Shown: positions 20,542 through 26,982 of the stretch, piece by piece | Numbering within the stretch: position 1 is the stretch's first letter | Layout: each line of letters opens with the position of its first letter | Assembly: GCA_046732465.1 (NCBI GenBank) | Contig: JBKPND010000053.1 | Coordinates: 1-29,972, forward strand | DNA length: 29,972 nucleotides | Direction of reading: 5' to 3' | DNA from: DASUPK01 sp046732465 | Lineage (GTDB): Bacteria; Actinomycetota; Thermoleophilia; Solirubrobacterales; 70-9 | Translations under genes and position numbers: made by a program | Notes under the pieces: generated by a model | What the model was told of the DNA's origin: nothing | The model's input: the letters and a program-made list of their open reading frames with translations, nothing else | Database searches by the model: none

Positions 20542-20961
20542 ATGCCGAAGGAGAACGTCGAAATCTGTCGACGGTTGTTCGCGGCCCTCCAGGCGGCATT
20601 AGCTCGCAACGATCCTGGCGCCTGGTTCGATTCCGATGGCCTCGCCGCAGATGCAGAGTGGGTCATGTTTCCCGGGTTTCCTGGGCCTCAGAGCTATCGC
20701 GGGCGCGACGGATTCGTCGAGTTCATGCACACCTGGACGGAGAACTTCGAGGATTGGTCGATTGAGTTGGAGCGGCTGATCGATGCCGCTGATGACCGAG
20801 TCGTCGCGCTGTTCCGCCAGACGGCAACCGGCAAGGGAAGCGGTGTGCCAGTCGAACTGCACTTTGGCCAGGTCCACGAGCTGAAGGACTCTCGGGTGAT
20901 CAGGGTCCGGAATTATCCGGACCCGGCCGAAGCCCTCGAGGCCGCCGGGCTGTCGGAGTAG
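20542..20961 (+). CDS. SnoaL-like / NTF2-like protein
   Basis: A 139-residue protein with the SnoaL-like NTF2 fold. It starts MPKENVEICRRLFAALQAAL, continues through DPGAWFDSDGLAADAEW, PGPQSYRGRDGFVEFMHTW, FEDWSIELERLIDAADDRVVALFRQTATGKGSG and HFGQVHELKDSRVIRVRNY, and ends PAEALEAAGL. This exact layout is common in large paralogous sets in Thermoleophilia. Such domains form a cone-shaped pocket and act as isomerases, hydrolases or ligand-binding proteins; no catalytic residues can be assigned. The ATG is chosen because the family start (M-x-x-E-N-V-E) is at this position. Base composition looks somewhat less GC-rich than the flanking genes. It sits between hairpin repeats B and C. Confidence 0.85.
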   Translation: MPKENVEICRRLFAALQAALARNDPGAWFDSDGLAADAEWVMFPGFPGPQSYRGRDGFVEFMHTWTENFEDWSIELERLIDAADDRVVALFRQTATGKGSGVPVELHFGQVHELKDSRVIRVRNYPDPAEALEAAGLSE

Positions 20962-20962
20962 C

Positions 20963-21000
20963 GCTTTGGACGAGAAGCAGTAGTGCTTCGCATGCAAGGC
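20963..21000 (+). repeat. Hairpin repeat, copy C (degenerate)
   Basis: GCTT, the 8-nt loop TGGACGAG and AAGC, directly behind the SnoaL-like stop codon. The loop matches copy D (GGGACGAG) in 7 of 8 positions. A further TGCTTCGCATGCAAGG stretch follows and resembles the GCTTTGCATGG part of copies A and B. Confidence 0.55.
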
Positions 21001-21089
21001 GGCTGCGTCACCAAAATTGGTATTGCGGGGCGTCCGTAAACGCTGCGAGGATCCGATAGGGGCAGGGACCCCAGAGGAAAGGGAGAAGG

Positions 21090-21602
21090 ATGAAGCTCAG
21101 GGGAGCAGTAGCTCTAGCTCTACTTGCGGTCTCGGCTGTTGCCGTCACGCCCGCTAACGCGGCCTCGACTCGCGCCGAGTACATCGCGCAGGTAGATCCG
21201 ATCTGCCAGTCGTTTGTGGGCCCGAATGACGATGCTTTTCGCGCATGGCGCAAGAACGAGAAACGCCTGGGGTCCGTGGCAACAAACGGAACGCCGAAGC
21301 AATTTGGCGCTCAGACCAAACGGGTCGCCCGCTCCCTGAAGCGGATCGCCCAGATCCAGGCCAACCTGACCAATCAGATCGCGACGGTCCCGCCCCCGAC
21401 AGAGGATTTCGCGACGGTTCGCACGTGGCTCAACTACCGCAGGCAGGAGGAGGCGGCTCTAAGGTCGGCTGCTTCAATCCTCGTCCAGTTCAGGCCGTAC
21501 AAGCAGTATTTCCACAAGCTCAACATGGCGGACGCCGCCGACCAAGCGGCCACGAGGACGGTCTCTGGGCTTGGTTTTCAGGTGTGCGAGGTGATCGTCT
21601 AG
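21090..21602 (+). CDS. Small secreted protein of unknown function
   Basis: A 170-residue exported protein. The signal peptide MKLRGAVALALLAVSAVAVTPANA is cleaved probably after ANA near residue 24. The mature protein is mostly helical and begins STRAEYIAQVDPICQSF, a pattern I associate with uncharacterised secreted proteins of Thermoleophilia; it ends with GLGFQVCEVIV. The two Cys (ICQS and VCEV) could form one disulfide linking the two ends of a helical bundle. No enzymatic motif is visible. The start has AAAGGGAGAAGG just upstream. Composition is slightly lower in GC than the surrounding core genes. It is the last gene inside the 31-bp inverted repeat. Confidence 0.72.
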   Translation: MKLRGAVALALLAVSAVAVTPANAASTRAEYIAQVDPICQSFVGPNDDAFRAWRKNEKRLGSVATNGTPKQFGAQTKRVARSLKRIAQIQANLTNQIATVPPPTEDFATVRTWLNYRRQEEAALRSAASILVQFRPYKQYFHKLNMADAADQAATRTVSGLGFQVCEVIV

Positions 21603-21608
21603 GAGGAG

Positions 21609-21650
21609 ATTGCAAATCGCACCACGCCGCCGCTTGGGACGAGAAGCGGC
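21609..21650 (+). repeat. Hairpin repeat, copy D, with duplicated TGCAAATC box
   Basis: A stem GCCGCTT / AAGCGGC with the 8-nt loop GGGACGAG (21629-21650). TGCAAATC followed by CACC occurs before the hairpin (21611) and again after it (21653). Read against copy A on the opposite strand, one stem pair changes from T:A to C:G, a compensatory change. Confidence 0.75.
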
Positions 21651-21656
21651 AATGCA

Positions 21657-21687
21657 AATCACACCTCTAAGCGGTGAACGGGCGGCC
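21657..21687 (-). repeat. Right arm of the 31-bp inverted repeat (28/31)
   Basis: The inverted counterpart of 18658-18688. It ends 18 bp before the TetR stop codon. The CGGCCACC at 21683-21690 also occurs in direct orientation at 18657-18664, but part of that match follows from the palindromic GGCC within the arms. Confidence 0.85.
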
Positions 21688-21705
21688 ACCAGGCCGCCTC
21701 GGTTA

Positions 21706-22314
21706 CTAGGCCCGTAGCCCGTCGATCAGCTGGATCAGGGCCTCCTCGACCTCGGCGCGGGCCTTGCGGGGGTGATCGGCGTGAGCGATCACGAAGGCCG
21801 CCTCGGAGAGGGCGGCGACGAAGAGGTGCGCCATCGGCTCGACGGCGATCGGCCGCATCTCCCCGGCGTCGACCGCTCCCTGCAGCGCGGCGCGGGTCAG
21901 GCCGAGGCCGTGGCGGTTGTCGATCTCGCGCCACTCCTGCCAGCCGAGTACCGAGGGGGCGTCGGTGAGGGAGATCTGCTTGACCGCGGGCTCCTCGCAG
22001 GCGTCGAGGAAGGAGCGCATCCCGGCGATCATCAGCTCCCAGGGATTGTCGCTCGCCTCCATGCGGGTCCCGATCCGCTCCATCAGGTCGCCCTCGACCG
22101 TCTCGAAGACGGCGCGGAAGAGATCGCGCTTGTCGGCGAAGTGGTGGTAGAGCGCCCCTCGCGTGACCTTGGCTCGCGCGGCGATCTCCTCGGTCCCGAC
22201 GTCGGCGTAGCCGCGCCTGCTGAACAGCTCCAGCGCAGCGCGGATGAGCGCGTCGCGGGTGGCCTGGGCCTCGGCCTCTCGCCGGCCGGGAGGGGCGGGG
22301 GTTGCGGTTGACAT
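21706..22314 (-). CDS. TetR-family transcriptional regulator
   Basis: A 202-residue TetR/AcrR-type repressor. The N-terminal DNA-binding domain is canonical: TRDALIRAALELFSRRGYADVGTEEIAARAKVTRGALYHHFADKRDLFRAVF (22121-22276, about residues 19-71), with the recognition helix around TRGALYHHF. The C-terminal ligand/dimer domain has the pattern DACEEPAVKQISLTDAPSVLGWQEWREID seen in a large actinobacterial TetR subgroup. An 11-bp near-palindrome (TACAG-C-CTGTA) overlaps its start codon and could be an autoregulatory operator. The nearest divergent gene is the ECF sigma factor (78 bp between starts), which is a candidate target; this is an inference from position. The stop lies next to the right inverted-repeat arm. 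Confidence 0.92.
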   Translation of the reverse strand: MSTATPAPPGRREAEAQATRDALIRAALELFSRRGYADVGTEEIAARAKVTRGALYHHFADKRDLFRAVFETVEGDLMERIGTRMEASDNPWELMIAGMRSFLDACEEPAVKQISLTDAPSVLGWQEWREIDNRHGLGLTRAALQGAVDAGEMRPIAVEPMAHLFVAALSEAAFVIAHADHPRKARAEVEEALIQLIDGLRA

Positions 22315-22324
22315 ACAGCCTGTA
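22314..22324. promoter_or_regulatory. Possible TetR operator (TACAG-C-CTGTA)
   Basis: An 11-bp dyad with 5-bp arms covering the TetR start codon and the region between its ATG and its -10 box. A repressor bound here would block its own transcription. Arms of 5 bp are short for TetR sites, so this is tentative. Confidence 0.35.
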
Positions 22325-22329
22325 GGTTA
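22324..22329 (-). promoter_or_regulatory. Possible -10 box of the TetR gene
   Basis: TAACCT on the minus strand, 9 nt before the ATG, giving a leader of about 2 nt. Confidence 0.4.
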
Positions 22330-22378
22330 GGCCTCCAGCCTTAACGGCCGCCACAAACACCGCGGCCGGATATACCGC

Positions 22379-22384
22379 TACCGT
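22379..22384 (+). promoter_or_regulatory. Possible -10 box of the ECF sigma gene
   Basis: TACCGT, 8 nt before the ATG at 22393. An alternative TATACC lies 8 bp upstream at 22371-22376. Confidence 0.35.
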
Positions 22385-22392
22385 CGACGCGG

Positions 22393-22971
22393 ATGTCCCC
22401 GGAGCGCTTCACCACCCTCCTGGAGGCCGCCAGGCAGGGCAGTGAGGCCGCCTGGCAGGAGCTCTACGACGGCCTGGCGCCGGTCGTCCTCGGCTACCTG
22501 CGTGCAAACAACGCGCCGGACCCGGAGGACGTGCTCAGCGAGATCTTCCTCCAGGTGGCCCGCGACATCTCCACCTTCGAGGGAGAGGAGCCGGGCTTTC
22601 GCTCCTGGGTCTTCACGATCACCCACCATCGCCTGATCGATGCGCGCCGCTACTCGGCACGCCGGCCGGTCGAGCTCTCACCCGAGCCGCCCGAGCCGAG
22701 CGGTCACGCGGACGACGCGGCGGACGAGGCGCTGGCCCGGATCGGCGTCGAGGAGGTCCACCGCGTCCTGGCGCTTCTTTCCGAGGACCAGCGGGCCGTG
22801 CTGCTGCTGCGCGTGCTCGCGGACATGAGCATCGAGGACGTCGCGAAGGCGGTTGGCAAGCGGCCCGGGGCCGTCAAGGCCCTGCAGCGCCGAGGCCTGG
22901 CCGCGGTGAAGCGAGAGCTGGCGCGGCGCCGGCCCGAGGCGCGAAGTGGAGGAGGCGCTCATGGGGAGTAA
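22393..22971 (+). CDS. RNA polymerase sigma factor, ECF (sigma-70 family)
   Basis: A 192-residue ECF sigma factor that directs RNA polymerase to a specific promoter set. Region 2 is visible at about 20-85 (AAWQELYDGLAPVVLGYLRAN, DPEDVLSEIFLQVARDI, FRSWVFTITHHRLIDARR). Region 4 is at about 118-178 (ALLSEDQRAVLLLRVLADMSIEDVAKAVGKRPGAVKALQRRGLAAVKREL, 22773-22922), with a helix-turn-helix around EDVAKAVGKRPGAVKALQRRG. The length is typical. The next gene overlaps its end by 11 bp and encodes a membrane protein that is a positional anti-sigma candidate. It is divergent from a TetR gene. The target promoter sequence is not known. Confidence 0.92.
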   Translation: MSPERFTTLLEAARQGSEAAWQELYDGLAPVVLGYLRANNAPDPEDVLSEIFLQVARDISTFEGEEPGFRSWVFTITHHRLIDARRYSARRPVELSPEPPEPSGHADDAADEALARIGVEEVHRVLALLSEDQRAVLLLRVLADMSIEDVAKAVGKRPGAVKALQRRGLAAVKRELARRRPEARSGGGAHGE

Positions 22972-23722
22972 CTCCGTGAACGGAAACGGCGCTTATCCAA
23001 GTGATATGCAGGAGGCGATCGTCTACATGGACGCACTGCGCGCTGCGGTGCCGACCGAGCCCGACCCGCGCCTGCGGGCCGAGCTCGTGCCGCGCCTCGC
23101 CGCCACCGCCCGCGGGTCGACCCTCGAGGCGGAGACCCGGTCGATGCGACGCGGCACCCCGATTACGGCCGTGGCAGCGAGGCGCCCGCGCTCGCGCCGC
23201 GCCCTGGTCGCCAGGGTCGCGATCGCTGTCGCCCTGATCCCGCTCCTCTTCGCAGGGCTCGCGGTCGCCGGTGTGACCGTGCCCTCTCCGGCGCGCTCGG
23301 CCTTCGAATCGGTCGGGATCGACCTGCCGAACCAGCCCGCCGACAGGACCGGGACGAGCGAGACCGGGACGAGCTCCCAGCCTGCGACAGAAGGCACCGC
23401 GACGGAGGACACGACCGGGACGGGCGAGAGCACTGCCCCGAGCAAGGGCAACTCCGAGGCCGCCCACGACCACGCCCGCGCGCAGCACGTGAAGGCCAAG
23501 GGCAAGGCGCTCGGCCACGAGCGCGGCAAGGCCATCGGGCTCAACGAGGGGACGCCGCCCGGCCACACGGGCCAGACCGGTCCACCTGCCCACTCGAACG
23601 CCGGTGGCAACGGCGGCGGGTCGTCGAACAGCAACTCCTCGAGTCGCGCCCCGAAGGCCACCCCCGCGCCGAAGGGCGTCGCCAAGGGCCTCACGAGGAC
23701 CCCTCCGGGCCGCTCGAAGTAG
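22961..23722 (+). CDS. Membrane protein coupled to the ECF sigma gene, candidate anti-sigma partner
   Basis: A 253-residue protein translated from an overlapping start behind the ECF sigma gene; GGAGGAG lies 6 nt before the ATG. The cytoplasmic N-terminal part (about 1-80, with EAIVYMDALRAAVPTEPDPRLRAELVPRLAATAR) is helical. One membrane segment follows at about 86-108 (LVARVAIAVALIPLLFAGLAVAGV), then a low-complexity outer part rich in Ser, Thr, Gly, Pro and Lys. The position fits an anti-sigma factor, but the usual zinc motif (HxxxCxxC) is absent and there is no Cys at all. The segment AHDHARAQHVKAKGKALGHERGKAIGLNEG, rich in His and Lys, could bind a ligand or metal. The function is inferred from context only. 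Confidence 0.62.
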   Translation: MGSNSVNGNGAYPSDMQEAIVYMDALRAAVPTEPDPRLRAELVPRLAATARGSTLEAETRSMRRGTPITAVAARRPRSRRALVARVAIAVALIPLLFAGLAVAGVTVPSPARSAFESVGIDLPNQPADRTGTSETGTSSQPATEGTATEDTTGTGESTAPSKGNSEAAHDHARAQHVKAKGKALGHERGKAIGLNEGTPPGHTGQTGPPAHSNAGGNGGGSSNSNSSSRAPKATPAPKGVAKGLTRTPPGRSK

Positions 23723-23730
23723 CGAGCGAA

Positions 23731-23736
23731 TAGGCT
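23731..23736 (+). promoter_or_regulatory. -10 box of the secreted hydrolase gene
   Basis: TAGGCT lies 9 bp after the stop of the preceding gene and 27 nt before the ATG. A leader of about 20 nt with a GGAGGAG ribosome binding site would result. Confidence 0.45.
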
Positions 23737-23738
23737 GC

Positions 23739-23758
23739 CTCCTCCAGGGATGGAGGAG
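23739..23758 (+). promoter_or_regulatory. Hairpin enclosing the ribosome binding site of the hydrolase gene
   Basis: CTCCTCC / GGAGGAG form a perfect 7-bp stem with loop AGGGAT. The right arm is the Shine-Dalgarno sequence. In transcripts read through from upstream the site would be hidden. In transcripts started from the TAGGCT box (start near 23743) most of the left arm would be missing and the site would be open. Confidence 0.4.
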
Positions 23759-23763
23759 AGGGA

Positions 23764-25146
23764 ATGAGGCTTCGCACACGCATGCTCGCCGTGCTGGCCG
23801 GGACGGCTCTGCTGGCGCTCGTCGCCGCCGCTCCGGCCGTACCCCGCGAGCGGCTGATCTCGGTGGCGACGCCGGCCGGCCCGGGCCCGGCGGAGTTCAA
23901 CCACGTCACCGTGCACCAGTTCGGGCCGAAGTCGGCCAAGCGGGTGCTGGTGCTGATGCCCGGGACGCAGGGAGGTGCCGGCGACTTCACCCTCGATGCC
24001 CGTTATCTGGTGAAGCGGGTGCCGGGGCTCCAGGTGTGGGCGATCGACCGGCGCACGCAGGCGCTCGAGGACACGGCGACCTTCGCGGCCGCCGACGCGG
24101 GCAAGATCCCGCTCCAGCAGGCGTTCGACTACTACCTGAACCTGCAGGGGTTCCACATCCGCGGGCCGGACGAGGATCCCTACGCGCGCGATTGGGGGAT
24201 GGCGGTGGCGCTCAACGACGCCCGCGCGGTCGTGCGCAGGGCGCGAGCGCACGGCCGCCGCCAGGTCGTGCTCGGCGGGCACTCGCTCGGCGCCTCCCTG
24301 ACGGTCGCCTACGCGGCCTGGGACTTCAACGGCCGGCCGGGCTACAAGGACCTCGCCGGCCTGGTCCTGATCGACGGCGGGCTGCTCGGCAGCTTCGACG
24401 CGTATGACCTGGCCCAGGCCCAGCAGGCGATTGCCGACCTGCAGACCGGCAGCCCGTTCCTCGACCTGCTCGGCATCGGGATTCCGGAGGCGGCGGGACT
24501 GTTCGCGGAGATCGGGGGGCTGTACGCCGAGAAGGCCCCGACGGCCTCGGCCACCACGCTGCAGAGCTATCCGCTCCTGCCGCCCGAGTTCAACCCGCCG
24601 TTCCCGGTGACGAACCGGGCGCTCTTCGGCTACGCCTTCGACCGGGACACCTCACCCGCTGCGCTCAGCCTTCTGCACATCAACGGCGGGGGACTCGCGC
24701 CATCCGGCGATCCGCGCGACTGGGTCGACGGCGGGGTGACGCCGGTCAGCCGGCTGGCCGAGACGTTTGGCCAGGAACCCAGCAACGCGGTGGAGTGGTA
24801 CTTCCCGAAGCGGCTCACGATCGACACCAACGGCGCCGACCAGATGACGCGGAACGACGTGGGGAACTTCCTCGGGCTGCGCCTCTTCCACACGCGCAAG
24901 GTCAAGCTGCCGCTCTACGCGATCGCCAGCGACCTCGCCGGGGCCCACGTCCTCGATGGGGCGCGCAACTTCATCCGCCTCTCCCGGACGACCCGCAAGG
25001 AGTCGATGCTGGTCAACCGCAACCCGGGGATCAGCCATCTCGACCCGCTCACCGCGGCGCCGAGGACGAATGCGTTCCTGAAGACGGTCGTGCCCTTCCT
25101 AGCGGCCATCAGGCCGCACCATCATGAGCGAAGGGCGAAGCCCTGA
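23764..25146 (+). CDS. Secreted alpha/beta-hydrolase
   Basis: A 460-residue exported alpha/beta-hydrolase. The signal peptide is MRLRTRMLAVLAGTALLALVAAAPA. Then come a central strand VLVLMPGTQGGAGDF with an oxyanion-type loop, WAIDRRTQALED, the nucleophile elbow GGHSLGAS (Ser174) and GLVLIDGG after it. The C-terminal part has further conserved stretches (YAIASDLAGAHVLDGARNF and the final NPGISHLDPLTA with a candidate catalytic His). The substrate is unknown; family resemblance alone cannot separate esterase, lipase or peptidase. The start is well supported by GGAGGAG. It has its own promoter and is probably not part of the sigma factor operon. It converges on the acyl-CoA dehydrogenase gene. 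Confidence 0.82.
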   Translation: MRLRTRMLAVLAGTALLALVAAAPAVPRERLISVATPAGPGPAEFNHVTVHQFGPKSAKRVLVLMPGTQGGAGDFTLDARYLVKRVPGLQVWAIDRRTQALEDTATFAAADAGKIPLQQAFDYYLNLQGFHIRGPDEDPYARDWGMAVALNDARAVVRRARAHGRRQVVLGGHSLGASLTVAYAAWDFNGRPGYKDLAGLVLIDGGLLGSFDAYDLAQAQQAIADLQTGSPFLDLLGIGIPEAAGLFAEIGGLYAEKAPTASATTLQSYPLLPPEFNPPFPVTNRALFGYAFDRDTSPAALSLLHINGGGLAPSGDPRDWVDGGVTPVSRLAETFGQEPSNAVEWYFPKRLTIDTNGADQMTRNDVGNFLGLRLFHTRKVKLPLYAIASDLAGAHVLDGARNFIRLSRTTRKESMLVNRNPGISHLDPLTAAPRTNAFLKTVVPFLAAIRPHHHERRAKP

Positions 25147-25177
25147 GCGGTTCTGTGAGGCGGCCGCTAGTGGCCGC
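25132..25177. terminator. Hairpins between convergent hydrolase and acyl-CoA dehydrogenase genes
   Basis: AGGGC-GAA-GCCCT (25132-25144) and GCGGCC-GCTAGT-GGCCGC (25160-25177) lie at the end of the hydrolase gene and in the 54-bp gap before the convergent stop codon. There are no T tracts; they may end transcription in both directions. Confidence 0.4.
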
Positions 25178-25200
25178 GCTCTGATGGCGAAGCCGTCTAG

Positions 25201-26961
25201 CTAGTCCTCGAACAGCGCGTAGCCGTACGAGCCACGCCTGTAGGCGAGCTTGGCGAGGGCGGTCATCCGCTCATCGTCGTTCGACTCGATCTGGTCGAAC
25301 CTGCTTCCCACGCGGGCCGCCGCCCGCTGGCAGAACGTGTCCGCGATGTAGCGCTCCTGGCCCGAGGGCTCGACGCCCTGGTCCTCGAAGATGCCGGTCA
25401 CCCGGGAGAGCACCGCGATCTGGGCGTAGATGTCGGCGATGCTGTCGGCGAGCCGCTTCTGCTGGAACTGCCGTTCGATGATGTCCTTGCGGTGCTCGCG
25501 GAGGAGCTTCTCGGTGAGCCCGGCCAGGCGCTTCACCTGATCGGAGACCGAATCGGCGTGATCCGAGAGCTCCTCGTGCGCCTTGGTGATCCTGTCCGGG
25601 CGCACCTCGCGCTGGATCCGGTCGCTCGCGTACTCGATCAGCACGCCGATCGAGCCGATCGGGTCACCCAGCTCGATGCCGGAGAGGCCCTCCAGCTTCT
25701 CGCCCACCGGCTTGATCCCGCCGAGGGCGATGAACGCCCGCATCACGTCGTTGGCACCCTCGAAGATCGGATAGATGCGGGTGTCGCGAAGCACCTTCTC
25801 GTAGGGCTGGTCGCGCATGTAGCCCTCGCCGCCCGCGAGCTGCAAGGCGCGGTTGGCCGCGTACCAGAGGAACTCCGTCCCGGAGACCTTGCAGAGCGCG
25901 GACTCGAGCGAGTAGTCCGGCACGCCGGCGTCGACCAGCCCGCAGGTCAGGTAGTTCATGGACTCCAGGCCGAAGAGGTAGGAGACCATCCAGCCGATCT
26001 TGTCCTGGACCAGCTCGAAGTCGGCCAGCGGACGGCCGAACTGACGACGCTCCTTGACGTGCTCGATGGAGAGATCGAGCAGCTTCTTGGCGCCGCCCAC
26101 CGAGCCGGTGCCGAGGCCGATGCGGCCGTTGTTGAGGATCTGCATCGCGACGCGGAAGCCCTGGCCCGGCTCGCCGAGCACGTTCTCCGGCGGCACCCGG
26201 ACGTCCTTGAAGTGGAGCCGCCGCAGATCGTTGGCGCGCAGCCCCATCGTGTCGTAGCGCTCGCCCACCTCGAGGCCCTTCATCCCCTTCTCGAGCAGCA
26301 AGGCGATGTGCTTGTCCTCGCCGTCCACCTCCGCGCGGGCGAAGGTCGTGATCACGTCGGCCCGCGAGCCGTTGCCGATGTAGCGCTTCTCCCCGTTCAG
26401 GACCCAGGAGCCATCGGGCTGCTCGACCGCCCGCGATCTCACGTGGTAGGCGTCCGAGCCGGCCTCCGGCTCCGTGAGCGCGAAGGCTGCGAGCTTGCGG
26501 CCGGTCGCGAGGTCCGGCAGGAAGCGCTCCTTCTGCTCGTCCGTGCCGAACAGGGAGATGCCCTTGAAGCCGATCGACTGGTGGACGCCGAGGACGATCG
26601 CGAGCGTGGCGTCGATCTGCCCGACCGTTTCGAAGACCCGGGCGTAGCCGGTCTGGGAGAGGCCCTGTCCGCCGTACTCCTCGTCGACGTAGAGCCCGAG
26701 CGCGCCGATCTCCCCGAGGTCGCGGAGCACCTGGTCGGGGATCCAGCGCTCCTCCTCGGCCTGCCGCGGGTCGTAGTGCTCGGCGCAGTAGTCGCGGATT
26801 CGGGCGTTCAGGTCCCTGACCCGGTCCTGTTCGTCGGGATCAGGCTCGGGCCAGGGGAAGACCAGTTCTTCGTGGATCTCGCCGAGGAAGAGCGACTTGG
26901 CGAACGAGGAGACGCCCTCCTCGGCCTCAGCCTTCCGCGGGATCGCTTCGCGGACCGCCAC
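25201..26961 (-). CDS. Acyl-CoA dehydrogenase, VLCAD/ACAD9-like
   Basis: A 586-residue acyl-CoA dehydrogenase that introduces the first double bond in fatty acyl-CoA with FAD. It is longer than standard enzymes (about 380-400 residues) because of a C-terminal helical extension after residue 440, as in VLCAD and ACAD9, which act on long chains. Visible are FALTEPEAGSDA (about 160-171), YIGNGSRADV, the FAD-binding RRQFGRPLADFELVQDKI, GGEGYMRDQPYEKVLRD and the catalytic Glu in IYPIFEGANDVMRAF (Glu401). GTG at 26961 is supported by TAGGCT exactly 6 nt upstream. That promoter lies inside the 3' end of the mannosyltransferase gene, 21 bp behind which this gene starts. Confidence 0.92.
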   Translation of the reverse strand: MAVREAIPRKAEAEEGVSSFAKSLFLGEIHEELVFPWPEPDPDEQDRVRDLNARIRDYCAEHYDPRQAEEERWIPDQVLRDLGEIGALGLYVDEEYGGQGLSQTGYARVFETVGQIDATLAIVLGVHQSIGFKGISLFGTDEQKERFLPDLATGRKLAAFALTEPEAGSDAYHVRSRAVEQPDGSWVLNGEKRYIGNGSRADVITTFARAEVDGEDKHIALLLEKGMKGLEVGERYDTMGLRANDLRRLHFKDVRVPPENVLGEPGQGFRVAMQILNNGRIGLGTGSVGGAKKLLDLSIEHVKERRQFGRPLADFELVQDKIGWMVSYLFGLESMNYLTCGLVDAGVPDYSLESALCKVSGTEFLWYAANRALQLAGGEGYMRDQPYEKVLRDTRIYPIFEGANDVMRAFIALGGIKPVGEKLEGLSGIELGDPIGSIGVLIEYASDRIQREVRPDRITKAHEELSDHADSVSDQVKRLAGLTEKLLREHRKDIIERQFQQKRLADSIADIYAQIAVLSRVTGIFEDQGVEPSGQERYIADTFCQRAAARVGSRFDQIESNDDERMTALAKLAYRRGSYGYALFED

Positions 26962-26967
26962 CCCCGG

Positions 26968-26973
26968 AGCCTA
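26968..26973 (-). promoter_or_regulatory. -10 box of the acyl-CoA dehydrogenase gene (leaderless type)
   Basis: TAGGCT on the minus strand, then 6 nt, then the GTG start. It is squeezed between the stop codon of the upstream gene and the start, so any -35 region would be coding sequence. Confidence 0.6.
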
Positions 26974-26982
26974 CCCAGCCCC

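Noticed and set aside
20364..20666. Minus-strand open frame with the peptide GATGFEPATF
   Set aside because: This is the typical spurious translation across a tRNA 3' end; it is not a protein-coding gene.
18657..21690. Integron-like cassette array (each gene followed by a hairpin repeat)
   Set aside because: The repeats lack the attC core GTTRRRY/RYYYAAC, genes are not all in one short-cassette format, and no integron integrase is present.
18657..21690. 8-bp target-site duplication CGGCCACC flanking the inverted repeat
   Set aside because: The match is partly explained by the palindromic GGCC within the arms, and it does not sit at equal distance from both arm ends.
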